A DNA stretch of 64,000 bases, taken from contig CP081098.1 in NCBI GenBank assembly GCA_025141015.1, positions 547,501 through 611,500 of the forward strand. The letters run 5' to 3'. This document shows, one piece after another, positions 48,347-56,289 of the stretch. Within the stretch, counting starts at the first letter, position 1; the number at the start of each line of letters is the position of its first letter. Made by a program: the position numbers and the translations under genes. This DNA comes from Rhodobacteraceae bacterium M382. Lineage in GTDB: Bacteria; Pseudomonadota; Alphaproteobacteria; Rhodobacterales; Rhodobacteraceae. The notes under the pieces were generated by a model. That model had not been told where the DNA came from and did no database searches. It saw only the letters and a program-made list of their open reading frames with translations.

Positions 48347-50800
48347 ATGGTTGATCTTCCCAACAAGGCCCGCGTGGTCATCATCGGTGGTGGTGTTATT
48401 GGTTGTTCGGTGGCGTATCACCTGACCAAGAAAGGCTGGAAGGACGTTGTTTTGCTGGAGCGCAAGCAGCTGACCTCCGGCACCACCTGGCATGCCGCGG
48501 GCCTGATTGCCCAGCTGCGCGCCACCGCCAACATGACCAAACTGGCGAAATACAGCCAAGAGCTCTATGGCTCGCTCGAGGAAGAAACAGGCGTTGCTAC
48601 CGGGTTCAAACGCTGTGGCTCAATCACCGTTGCCCTCACCGAAGAGCGCAAGGAAGAGATCTATCGCCAGGCCGCGATGGCGCGTGCCTTTGGCGTCGAG
48701 GTTGAAGAGATCTCGAATGAACGGGTGGGTGAAATGTACCCGCATCTGAACCTCGAAGACGTCAAGGGCGCGGTGTACCTGCCGCTGGACGGGCAGGGCG
48801 ATCCTGCCAACATCGCGCTGGCCTTGGCCAAAGGGGCCCGTCAGCGGGGCGGTATCGTCAAGGAACGCGTCAAAGTCACTGATATCGTGAAATCCGGTCG
48901 CTCTGTGACCGGAGTAGACTGGGTTGCCGATGACGGCAGCGCGAGCGGTCACATTGAATGTGATATGGTGGTGAACTGCGCCGGTATGTGGGGCCACGAG
49001 GTCGGCCGCATGGCGGGCACCAACGTACCGCTGCACGCCTGTGAGCATTTTTATATCGTGACCGAAGCCATCGAAGGGCTGACACAATTGCCGGTTTTGC
49101 GGGTGCCGGATGAATGTGCGTATTACAAAGAAGATGCGGGTAAAATGCTGTTGGGTGCGTTTGAACCCAACGCCAAACCCTGGGCGATGAACGGCATTCC
49201 GGACACGTTCGAATTTGATCAGCTGCCCGAAGATTTCGATCACTTTGAACCGATTCTGGAAAATGCCTGTAACCGGATGCCGATGCTGGCCGAGGCGGGG
49301 ATTCACACTTTCTTTAACGGACCTGAATCCTTTACTCCAGATGATGCCTATCACCTGGGCCTCGCACCCGAGATGGACAATGTCTGGGTTGCGGCAGGGT
49401 TCAATTCGATCGGGATCCAGTCCGCGGGCGGGGCCGGCATGGCGCTGGCCGAATGGATGGACAGCGGTGAAAAACCGTTTGATCTGGGCGATGTGGACGT
49501 GTCCCGCATGCAGCCGTTTCAGGGCAACAAACAGTATCTGTTTGAACGGTCCAAAGAGACCTTGGGCCTGCTTTACGCCGACCATTTCCCCTATCGCCAA
49601 AAAGCAACCGCACGCGGTGTGCGCCGCACCCCGTTCCATCACCACCTGCTGGAAAACGGTGCGGTGATGGGTGAAATCGCCGGTTGGGAACGTGCCAACT
49701 GGTTTGCCAACGAAGGGCAGGAGCGCGAATACCACTACAGCTGGAAGCGTCAGAATTGGTTCGAAAACTCGGCCGCCGAACACCGCGCGGTGCGTGAAAA
49801 CGTCGGCATGTACGACATGTCGTCGTTCGGCAAGTTGCGGGTCGAAGGCCCCGATGCCGAAGCCTTTTTGAATTACATTGGTGGTGGTGATTATTCAGTT
49901 CCAATTGGCAAGATCGTCTATACACAGTTCCTGAACAACCGCGGTGGGATCGAGGCAGACGTGACCGTCACCCGCCTGAGCGAAACCGCCTATCTGGTGG
50001 TAACACCTGCGGCAACACGTCTGGCGGATCAGACCTGGATGATGCGCAATCAGGGCGACTTCCGCGTGGTGATCACCGATGTGACCGCTGGCGAAGGCTG
50101 TCTGGCCGTGATGGGACCCAATGCCCGCGCGTTGTTGGAAAAAGTGTCGCCTGCTGACTTCTCGAACGCGACTAACCCATTTGGCACCGCGCAAGAGATC
50201 GAGCTGGGTATGGGGTTGGCGCGCGCGCACCGGGTGACCTATGTGGGCGAATTGGGCTGGGAGCTGTATATGTCTTCGGACATGGCTGGCCACGCCTTTG
50301 AAACGCTGCACGCGGCCGGTCAGGATATGGGGCTGAAACTGTGCGGCATGCACATGATGGACAGCTGCCGGATCGAAAAGGGGTTCCGCCACTTTGGCCA
50401 CGACATCACCTGTGAGGATCACGTGGTTGATGCAGGTCTGGGCTTTGCGGTCAAGGTCGACAAGGCCTGTGATTTTATCGGAAAACAGGCTGTGATCGAT
50501 CGCAAGGCATCCGGCCCAAAGAGCCGTCTGGTCCAATTCAAATTGACCGATGCCGAACCACTGTTGTTCCACAATGAACCGATCCTGCGGGACGGTGAAT
50601 ATGTCGGCTACCTCAGCTCGGGCAATTATGGTCACACGCTGGGTGCCGCCATCGGTCTGGGTTATGTCCCCAGCGAAGGCGAAAAGGCAGCCGATGTTTT
50701 GGCATCGAGCTATGAGATCGACGTCTGCGGCGTCAAGGTCAAAGCCGAAGCGTCGTTGAAGCCGATGTACGATCCAAAATCCGAACGCGCCAAAGTCTGA
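48347..50800 (+). CDS. Dimethylglycine dehydrogenase family protein, copy 2
   Basis: 817 aa from ATG 48347, with ggag 9 nt upstream. Same layout as copy 1: DAO FAD domain with VVIIGGGVIGCSVAYHLTKKG, His49 in TWHAAG, a C-terminal GCV_T folate domain starting around 430, and KVKAEASLKPMYDPKSERAKV end. Clearly paralogous, but the sequences differ widely between the anchor motifs. One copy may prefer dimethylglycine and the other sarcosine or a related methylamine. Ends in a strong terminator at 50824. Confidence 0.9.
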   Translation: MVDLPNKARVVIIGGGVIGCSVAYHLTKKGWKDVVLLERKQLTSGTTWHAAGLIAQLRATANMTKLAKYSQELYGSLEEETGVATGFKRCGSITVALTEERKEEIYRQAAMARAFGVEVEEISNERVGEMYPHLNLEDVKGAVYLPLDGQGDPANIALALAKGARQRGGIVKERVKVTDIVKSGRSVTGVDWVADDGSASGHIECDMVVNCAGMWGHEVGRMAGTNVPLHACEHFYIVTEAIEGLTQLPVLRVPDECAYYKEDAGKMLLGAFEPNAKPWAMNGIPDTFEFDQLPEDFDHFEPILENACNRMPMLAEAGIHTFFNGPESFTPDDAYHLGLAPEMDNVWVAAGFNSIGIQSAGGAGMALAEWMDSGEKPFDLGDVDVSRMQPFQGNKQYLFERSKETLGLLYADHFPYRQKATARGVRRTPFHHHLLENGAVMGEIAGWERANWFANEGQEREYHYSWKRQNWFENSAAEHRAVRENVGMYDMSSFGKLRVEGPDAEAFLNYIGGGDYSVPIGKIVYTQFLNNRGGIEADVTVTRLSETAYLVVTPAATRLADQTWMMRNQGDFRVVITDVTAGEGCLAVMGPNARALLEKVSPADFSNATNPFGTAQEIELGMGLARAHRVTYVGELGWELYMSSDMAGHAFETLHAAGQDMGLKLCGMHMMDSCRIEKGFRHFGHDITCEDHVVDAGLGFAVKVDKACDFIGKQAVIDRKASGPKSRLVQFKLTDAEPLLFHNEPILRDGEYVGYLSSGNYGHTLGAAIGLGYVPSEGEKAADVLASSYEIDVCGVKVKAEASLKPMYDPKSERAKV

Positions 50801-50823
50801 CCATTTCGGAAACAGGTAAATCA

Positions 50824-50859
50824 AGGCCCCGGAGAGATGTCTCCGGGGCCTTTTCGTTT
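50824..50859 (+). terminator. Strong Rho-independent terminator of the betaine/dimethylglycine cluster
   Basis: aggccccggaga (50824-50835), loop gatg, tctccggggcct (50840-50851), a perfect 12-bp stem followed by tttcgttt. Closes the transcript ending with the second dehydrogenase. Confidence 0.95.
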
Positions 50860-50968
50860 GTCGGGGGCGGGCGTCCGTATCATCACGTTTTGGAATTCGA
50901 AAGATCACAGAAAACGAAGTTTCCCGCGCCGTGAAACCTGCCATAAGAACGGCACAAGGAGCATCCCA

Positions 50969-51874
50969 ATGAGTCCATCTGAGAACCGTGATACACCACA
51001 AGGTTTGGCCTTTGCCGTATCGGCCTATGTGATGTGGGGTTTCCTGCCACTGTATCTCAAGCTGTTGGACCATCTCCCTCCCACCGAAGTCGTTGCGCAC
51101 CGGGTGATCTGGTCTGTGCCCGTTGCCGGGCTTTTGTTGCTGATCCTGCGCCGGACGCGTGATCTCAAGGCGGCGCTGAAATCACCCAGAACCATGGCAA
51201 TGGCCTGTCTGACTGCGGCGCTGATTTCGATCAATTGGGGAATCTATGTTTGGGCGATTTCGACGGGACAGACTTTGGATGCGGCCTTGGGGTATTACAT
51301 AAATCCGCTGTTTAGTGTCTTTTTGGGTTCTGTTCTGTTGCGCGAACGATTGAGCCGATATCAGCTTTTGGCGATCTCTATTGCGGCGCTTGCCGTTCTT
51401 ATTCTGGCTGTGCAGGCCGGATCCCTTCCGTGGGTGGCGTTGGCATTGATGTTCAGCTGGGGGTTTTATGCGTTTTTCAAGAAATCCCTGCCCATTGGGC
51501 CGAACCAGGGTTTCCTGCTTGAGGCGTTGATTCTGCTGATCCCGGGACTTGGGTATGTCGGGTATCTGATGGCGACCGGCACCGGGCATTTTGGTGTAGG
51601 TGGGTTTGACACCGCAATGCTGTTGGGATGTGGGGTGGTTACGGCAGTGCCGTTGATCGTTTATGCCAATGGAGCCAAATTACTGCGTCTGACGACCATC
51701 GGCATACTGCAATACATAGCGCCCACCATGATCTTTGCGATTGCTGTTTTTGTCTTTGGCGAAGAGATCGACCCTGCCCGTCGCATTGCCTTTCCGCTGA
51801 TCTGGCTGGCCCTGGTGGTTTATTCGATTCCCATGGTGAAACAGATGCGACAGGGCGCTGTTCATACAGGTTGA
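50969..51874 (+). CDS. rarD: EamA-type transporter RarD
   Basis: 301 aa from ATG 50969, with aaggag 9 nt upstream. Ten hydrophobic segments of the drug/metabolite transporter fold; the first, AFAVSAYVMWGFLPLYLKLLDHLPPTEVVAHRVIWS, is highly conserved in RarD (chloramphenicol-resistance-like) proteins. Substrate unknown. Its 3' end overlaps the convergent SGNH gene by 13 bp. Confidence 0.92.
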   Translation: MSPSENRDTPQGLAFAVSAYVMWGFLPLYLKLLDHLPPTEVVAHRVIWSVPVAGLLLLILRRTRDLKAALKSPRTMAMACLTAALISINWGIYVWAISTGQTLDAALGYYINPLFSVFLGSVLLRERLSRYQLLAISIAALAVLILAVQAGSLPWVALALMFSWGFYAFFKKSLPIGPNQGFLLEALILLIPGLGYVGYLMATGTGHFGVGGFDTAMLLGCGVVTAVPLIVYANGAKLLRLTTIGILQYIAPTMIFAIAVFVFGEEIDPARRIAFPLIWLALVVYSIPMVKQMRQGAVHTG

Positions 51875-52605
51875 TCACAGCGCGAACCGGGAAAGGCCGC
51901 GCTGTCGGTGATTTCCTGATGCAGGCGCGCGGCCCATAGCCCATAAGCTGTCGCATTCGGATGATAGCCATCTGTTGCCGCCAGATCCGGATCAGGGGGC
52001 AGGTCAAACGGCAAATGTCGCACATATGCGCCGTGATTCTGGACGGTATGCGACAGTGCCTGATCGAGGCGTTTGGACTGCTGTCCCAGAACCCAGGCCA
52101 ACGGCTGTGGCAAGGCCGGGAAATGCTGCATCGGAGGCACGCCCGAGAGCAGAATCAGCCGTGCGCGAAACTTGCTCCGCAGCAGGGCAATCAACCGATC
52201 CTGACGATGGGCAAACCGGCGCGCGGAGGTGCCACGGGTGACATCGTTGACCCCCAGCGCTGCAACCGCGATATCGAACTGTAGGTCCGGCAGGGCCTGT
52301 ATGCGTGCGACAGCGTCCTGAGTCGTATGCCCTGTTGTCGCTTCGAGCCGCCAGTGCACAGAATGGGTCGAGGCCAATCTGGCAACCAGATGTCCGCAAA
52401 GGGCGGTGCTTTGGTGATCTGTTCCCACGCCAGCGGCCGAACTGTCCCCTAGGATCAGCAGTCTCAACTCGGGGCCGGTTCCGGTCCGACCTGACCGGGG
52501 CCCCTTGGGTTCTGGCAAAAGGGTCGCCTGCGAGCGGACATACAAACCCTGTGCAATCAGCAGGGGCAGCAGGCCCAACCGAATGATCTGGTCGGTTGCA
52601 AACAC
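51862..52605 (-). CDS. SGNH/GDSL-family hydrolase
   Basis: 247 aa from GTG 52605. Hydrophobic N-terminal segment (signal or anchor), then the SGNH blocks: LLILGDSSAAGVG (Ser nucleophile), a Gly in the ATTGHTT block, LGVNDVT (Asn) and DGYHPN (Asp, His). Esterase, lipase or deacetylase activity on an unknown ester. Starts one base after the NTF2-like stop, so the two are cotranscribed. Confidence 0.88.
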   Translation of the reverse strand: MFATDQIIRLGLLPLLIAQGLYVRSQATLLPEPKGPRSGRTGTGPELRLLILGDSSAAGVGTDHQSTALCGHLVARLASTHSVHWRLEATTGHTTQDAVARIQALPDLQFDIAVAALGVNDVTRGTSARRFAHRQDRLIALLRSKFRARLILLSGVPPMQHFPALPQPLAWVLGQQSKRLDQALSHTVQNHGAYVRHLPFDLPPDPDLAATDGYHPNATAYGLWAARLHQEITDSAAFPGSRCDQPV

Positions 52606-52606
52606 C

Positions 52607-53017
52607 TTAGGACAGCGCGTCCTTGAATTTCAGAAAACGGGCGTCCGTCATGACCCTTGCATTCATCGCATCCCGCAGAGCACCGACCGATTTGTACGGT
52701 CTCATGACCACTTCGAAGTCCTGGATCAACCCGTCTTGGTTCAGGGTAATCAAATCTACGCCAACTGCATCCAGATCGCCGATCTTGCACTGAAATTCCA
52801 ACGCCCAATCCAAACCCTCGCCCATGACACGGCGGTATCGAAAGTCGGAAAATACCTGAACAACGTGCCCCAGAACCGCTGCCACAGGATCGCGTCCGGT
52901 CCAGGTTTTGTAATAGGTTGGCGGCAGGAAACGCACGTCCGGTGCCAAGATCGCCTTGAGCTGATCAGGGTTTCCGGACGCGACTGCGGATTTCATCTGG
53001 GTTATGGTCGGGTGCAT
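52607..53017 (-). CDS. Small NTF2-like (SnoaL-type) protein
   Basis: 136 aa with an N-terminal alpha-helix and curved beta-sheet typical of the NTF2-like fold: ILAPDVRFLPPTYYKTWTGRDPVAAVLGHVVQVFSDFRY, then EGLDWALEFQCKIGDLDAVGVDLITLNQDGLIQDFEVVMRPYKS. SnoaL-like members act on or bind small molecules; specific activity unknown. aggag ribosome site upstream. Cotranscribed with the SGNH hydrolase. Confidence 0.85.
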   Translation of the reverse strand: MHPTITQMKSAVASGNPDQLKAILAPDVRFLPPTYYKTWTGRDPVAAVLGHVVQVFSDFRYRRVMGEGLDWALEFQCKIGDLDAVGVDLITLNQDGLIQDFEVVMRPYKSVGALRDAMNARVMTDARFLKFKDALS

Positions 53018-53143
53018 GGCAGTCTCCTGTGACAGCAGATACAGCCAAGGTGAGCCGAGCAGATTATGCGAGCAAGGGCGACGTCACGGTAGCCCCTGAA
53101 TCAGATGCGGCGTTCACAGGCAGATACGCCCCCCCAAGGGCTG

Positions 53144-54232
53144 TTATGCCGTCCGCCGCAATCCGATGTCCGTGTCCGGTGTGGCAAACAACGCTGCGGC
53201 GCAGGGAAATCGTGCCAAAATCTCAGCGCCGCCGGGCAGACGTTCAGCGTGAAAATGACCATTTTCCCACAGTGTTACACCGTCAACTTTGATCGTTGGA
53301 TCAATCACATTCCAGCTGATTTCTCCCGGTGCATAGGCCCCGCAAGTGTGAAAATGGAGAATCCGTGGGTTTCCGAATGCAGCACCGCCCCAGCGCTCGT
53401 AATTCTCACGCGCGTCCCACGGGTAACCGCATCCGGGGTGAATGCCAGCGTGCCAAGAGTGAACAAAGTTGCGGTCGATGCCAAACATCTTTGCAACAAA
53501 ATCATAATGCGCTTCCGCCTTGGCCACATCCGTCGGCAACCCGTCGAACCCGGTCAATCGCCCCTCGTGCATCACGGCAAGAAGCGGACCGTCGAATTCA
53601 ACGGTATAGGGTTCATAGTATTTTGACCCTGTGCCGGTCAAAAAACCGGGCATCGCAATGCGACCTGTGAAACTATGGGCAGGCACCGGAGTAAACACGG
53701 ACATTGGAAACCGCAGGATCGAAGTATCACCCGAAGGCGCAAGATTCATCTCGGGGCGTCCGCTGACTTGCGTCCCGGCAGGGCAGGACAATTCAACATG
53801 TTGCGATGTCGCAAGGGTTTGGTTGACCAGAGATTTCAGCGCCATGAACGCGTCATGATGTCCATTGGAAAACCCGGAGCCAAACAGTTCCTTGGTCACG
53901 GCAAAGCTGACGATGACCTTTTTTCCCTGGGGCATTTCCGAGAAGCGCAGCTGATCTCCCAACCGTGCGAGAAATAGAATGATGTCTGCGCGTTCAAAGG
54001 CCTGCAGCAGTGCATCTGATAGATGCGGATTGTCAGGATTGAACCCCACGTCCACGGCTTCCACGGCCAGATCCAAATCCCGTGCAGCGCTGGTTACGAC
54101 TTGGACCGAATCCGCGTCAAAATAGCCATATTCCGGTGGCTCATAAGCGATCAACAGACGTTCGCCCGCGCGCGCCTGCGCACAGTTCTGCAGCAGGTTT
54201 CGAGCACCGTGTTCAGGGGTGATATCAGACAT
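53144..54232 (-). CDS. Aminopeptidase-T/NicX-like putative metalloprotein
   Basis: 362 aa. Overall pattern resembles the M29 aminopeptidase and dihydroxypyridine-dioxygenase-like (NicX) fold group: an N-terminal Rossmann-like half (LQNCAQARAGERLLIAYEPPE) and a C-terminal half with HSWHAGIHPGCGY and HFHTCGAYAPGEISWNVID carrying possible metal ligands. I cannot identify which ligands are conserved, so the reaction is open: peptide hydrolysis and aromatic ring opening are both possible. Divergent from a LysR gene with 89 bp between, suggesting that the regulator controls it. Confidence 0.6.
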   Translation of the reverse strand: MSDITPEHGARNLLQNCAQARAGERLLIAYEPPEYGYFDADSVQVVTSAARDLDLAVEAVDVGFNPDNPHLSDALLQAFERADIILFLARLGDQLRFSEMPQGKKVIVSFAVTKELFGSGFSNGHHDAFMALKSLVNQTLATSQHVELSCPAGTQVSGRPEMNLAPSGDTSILRFPMSVFTPVPAHSFTGRIAMPGFLTGTGSKYYEPYTVEFDGPLLAVMHEGRLTGFDGLPTDVAKAEAHYDFVAKMFGIDRNFVHSWHAGIHPGCGYPWDARENYERWGGAAFGNPRILHFHTCGAYAPGEISWNVIDPTIKVDGVTLWENGHFHAERLPGGAEILARFPCAAALFATPDTDIGLRRTA

Positions 54233-54321
54233 TCCGGCTCCTGTAATGGTAGGTCAGTTTCACCTGTTTCGGTGCACGGAACCATTTGAAACCTGTAATG
54301 CAATACATTAGCTTGACTTAT

Positions 54322-55251
54322 ATGATACTCAATCTTCCCTTTACCTCTCTACGGGCCTTTGAGGCAGTTGTCCGCTGTTCCGGGTTCAGCGCCGCAGCCG
54401 ACGAATTGGGCGTCAGCCAAAGCGCCGTTAGCCAACATGTACGCAGTCTTGAGGGGTGGCTGGGGCAGGACCTGTTGATCCGCGGTGCGCGTAAATCACG
54501 CCCAACCGAGGATGGAGTACGGCTGGCTTTGGCGATTTCGGATGGATTGGGGCGTATTTCCGACGTCTGCGGGGATCTGCGCAGTAAGGTGCGCAACAAG
54601 AATACGATTGTCATAAATTGCCCGCCCGGGTTTGCCTATATCTGGTTGTTCCCCAGATTGGTTCGCTTTGATCTGGCCCATCCGGATCTCACCATTTCAA
54701 TTGCGACCGACGCCGGGCATTCCGGATTTTCCACCGGTGCCGCCGACATAGCGATCCGTTATGAACTGGGCGAGACACCCGGGTTTCACGGTCACAAGCT
54801 GATGGAGGAAACCCTGTTCCCTGTGTGTGCGCCCAGTCTTGCAAATGGACCCCGGCCCATCCGTCAGGTGGCAGATCTGGCCCATCACACGATCCTCTAT
54901 GATGACGTGGACCGCTATGGCGCTGACAGCCCCAACTGGACGTTCTGGGCACGGGAATGTGGTATGCATCTCTTTCCCCCGGAACGTACCCGCCGGTTTG
55001 GTCAGTCCAACATGGGCGTTCAGGCTGCGATAGATGGAATGGGGGTCGGAATGGGGCGGACACCTTTGGTGAATGATGCGCTGGCTGACGGTCGACTGGT
55101 CCGACCGTTTCCCGAGATTGCCAAATCCCGTCTCAGCTATTGGGTGTCTTATCGGTCCGGGACCGAAGGCAATGACAAGATTTCCAGGTTTCTATCTTGG
55201 ATTGCAGACGAAGCACGCGCCCAGCCTGCAATCACAGATTTGAAAGGTTGA
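54322..55251 (+). CDS. LysR-family regulator (GcvA-like)
   Basis: 309 aa from ATG 54322 (an ATG at 54298 is the alternative). N-terminal winged HTH: LRAFEAVVRCSGFSAAADELGVSQSAVSQHVRSLEGWLGQDLLIRG. The effector domain begins around residue 90 with IVINCPPGFAYIWLFPRLVRF. Likely target: the divergent aminopeptidase/NicX-like gene. The intergenic region contains a direct repeat, cctgtaatg, at 54240-54248 and 54292-54300. Confidence 0.9.
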   Translation: MILNLPFTSLRAFEAVVRCSGFSAAADELGVSQSAVSQHVRSLEGWLGQDLLIRGARKSRPTEDGVRLALAISDGLGRISDVCGDLRSKVRNKNTIVINCPPGFAYIWLFPRLVRFDLAHPDLTISIATDAGHSGFSTGAADIAIRYELGETPGFHGHKLMEETLFPVCAPSLANGPRPIRQVADLAHHTILYDDVDRYGADSPNWTFWARECGMHLFPPERTRRFGQSNMGVQAAIDGMGVGMGRTPLVNDALADGRLVRPFPEIAKSRLSYWVSYRSGTEGNDKISRFLSWIADEARAQPAITDLKG

Positions 55252-55254
55252 CGA

Positions 55255-56289
55255 TCAAATCGCCTGGGCGCGCTGGTCTTCGCGTCCCATTGCGATCAAT
55301 CGCGGTGTCTTGTCCTGTTCTGACTGAAACTCGGCCTTGTCAGACATGCCACGCCAACCGGATAACAGCAGGCTTTGCGCTACTGCCCCGCCCAGGGTCG
55401 TGCCCGGTCCCAGAACAATGAACACGTCAGGCATCAGTTCGCGGGCTGCCGTCCGGATCGCGGCGGTAAAGTCATAGGGTTCAACAACCTGATGGCCCAA
55501 TGTGTAATCGTACAGTTCAGCCAGGTCACTGGCCCCGCGCTGCCATAGGCTGCCGCGCCCGTCGATCAGTGCCAGATCCGGTTGTCGCAGCAGAGCCCGC
55601 CCCAGTCGGGCCTGACCCAGAGCCGAAACCGGCTTTTGCAGATTTGTGTGAAATCCGGCGTGATTGGGCAGGCGCATGGGAAAGCGGTCTTGAACTGGCT
55701 CCATTTCAGTCTCGAACGCCTGCAATCCGGCTTCGTCTCCGGCCAGCACCAGCATACCGCCCAGGTCGATTGAAATAGCCAGGCTATGCGCGGCACGGGT
55801 ATTGATGTCGTCCATTTTGGCCAGGATGGCGTCGCGCGCTCCGGGGATGGGACGCCACTCTTCGTCAACAAAGGGATAGATCAACTGCCCGCCGATCATT
55901 TGTTCCTGCATCAGGGTGCCCATTGTGTTGATCACCTCAAGACCGCCCATCGGATCCAGCGCCCCGGCACAGGCCAGCGCGATATACCACCCCATGGAAT
56001 TTCCGGTGACACCCAAAATGTCGAACCGGTCCCGGTCGATCGCCCGAAAGTCCGCCAGCGCGCATGCATAGATCAACGCCGAAGCATTGTCGCCCCGTGT
56101 GTGCGTCGGACCAGAGAACCGCGCCGCGCCATCCAGATCGGATAGGGTTTTCTGTCCCATCTGGCTGCGATAGGCGTCAAAGTCGCTCAGCATCGCCGCC
56201 TGATCCATGTGGTGGCGGCCAAAGTACCCCAATTCTGTTCGGTTATAGGTGCCCCGTCCTGGGGCTACGACGACAGCGGTCTGTTTCAT
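55255..56289 (-). CDS. FabD-like acyltransferase with altered acyl pocket
   Basis: 344 aa from ATG 56289. Nucleophile Ser98 in TGNSMGWYIALACAGALD and catalytic His214 in NHAGFHT match malonyl-CoA:ACP transacylase. However, on gap-free comparison with E. coli FabD, the arginine that binds the malonyl carboxylate (the R of MRGKFMQE) is Met123 (NTMGTLMQEQ), and the Glu after GHSLG is Trp. This argues against malonyl and for an uncharged acyl group. It overlaps the E1 gene by 4 bp (ATGA), so it probably works with the E1 reaction. Confidence 0.85.
   Translation of the reverse strand: MKQTAVVVAPGRGTYNRTELGYFGRHHMDQAAMLSDFDAYRSQMGQKTLSDLDGAARFSGPTHTRGDNASALIYACALADFRAIDRDRFDILGVTGNSMGWYIALACAGALDPMGGLEVINTMGTLMQEQMIGGQLIYPFVDEEWRPIPGARDAILAKMDDINTRAAHSLAISIDLGGMLVLAGDEAGLQAFETEMEPVQDRFPMRLPNHAGFHTNLQKPVSALGQARLGRALLRQPDLALIDGRGSLWQRGASDLAELYDYTLGHQVVEPYDFTAAIRTAARELMPDVFIVLGPGTTLGGAVAQSLLLSGWRGMSDKAEFQSEQDKTPRLIAMGREDQRAQAI

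Noticed and set aside
48620-51100. Two long minus-strand frames (about 390 and 400 codons) opposite the second dehydrogenase and rarD
   Set aside because: They are shadows of the dehydrogenase frame: no motif, no ribosome site, and they cross the strong terminator at 50824.
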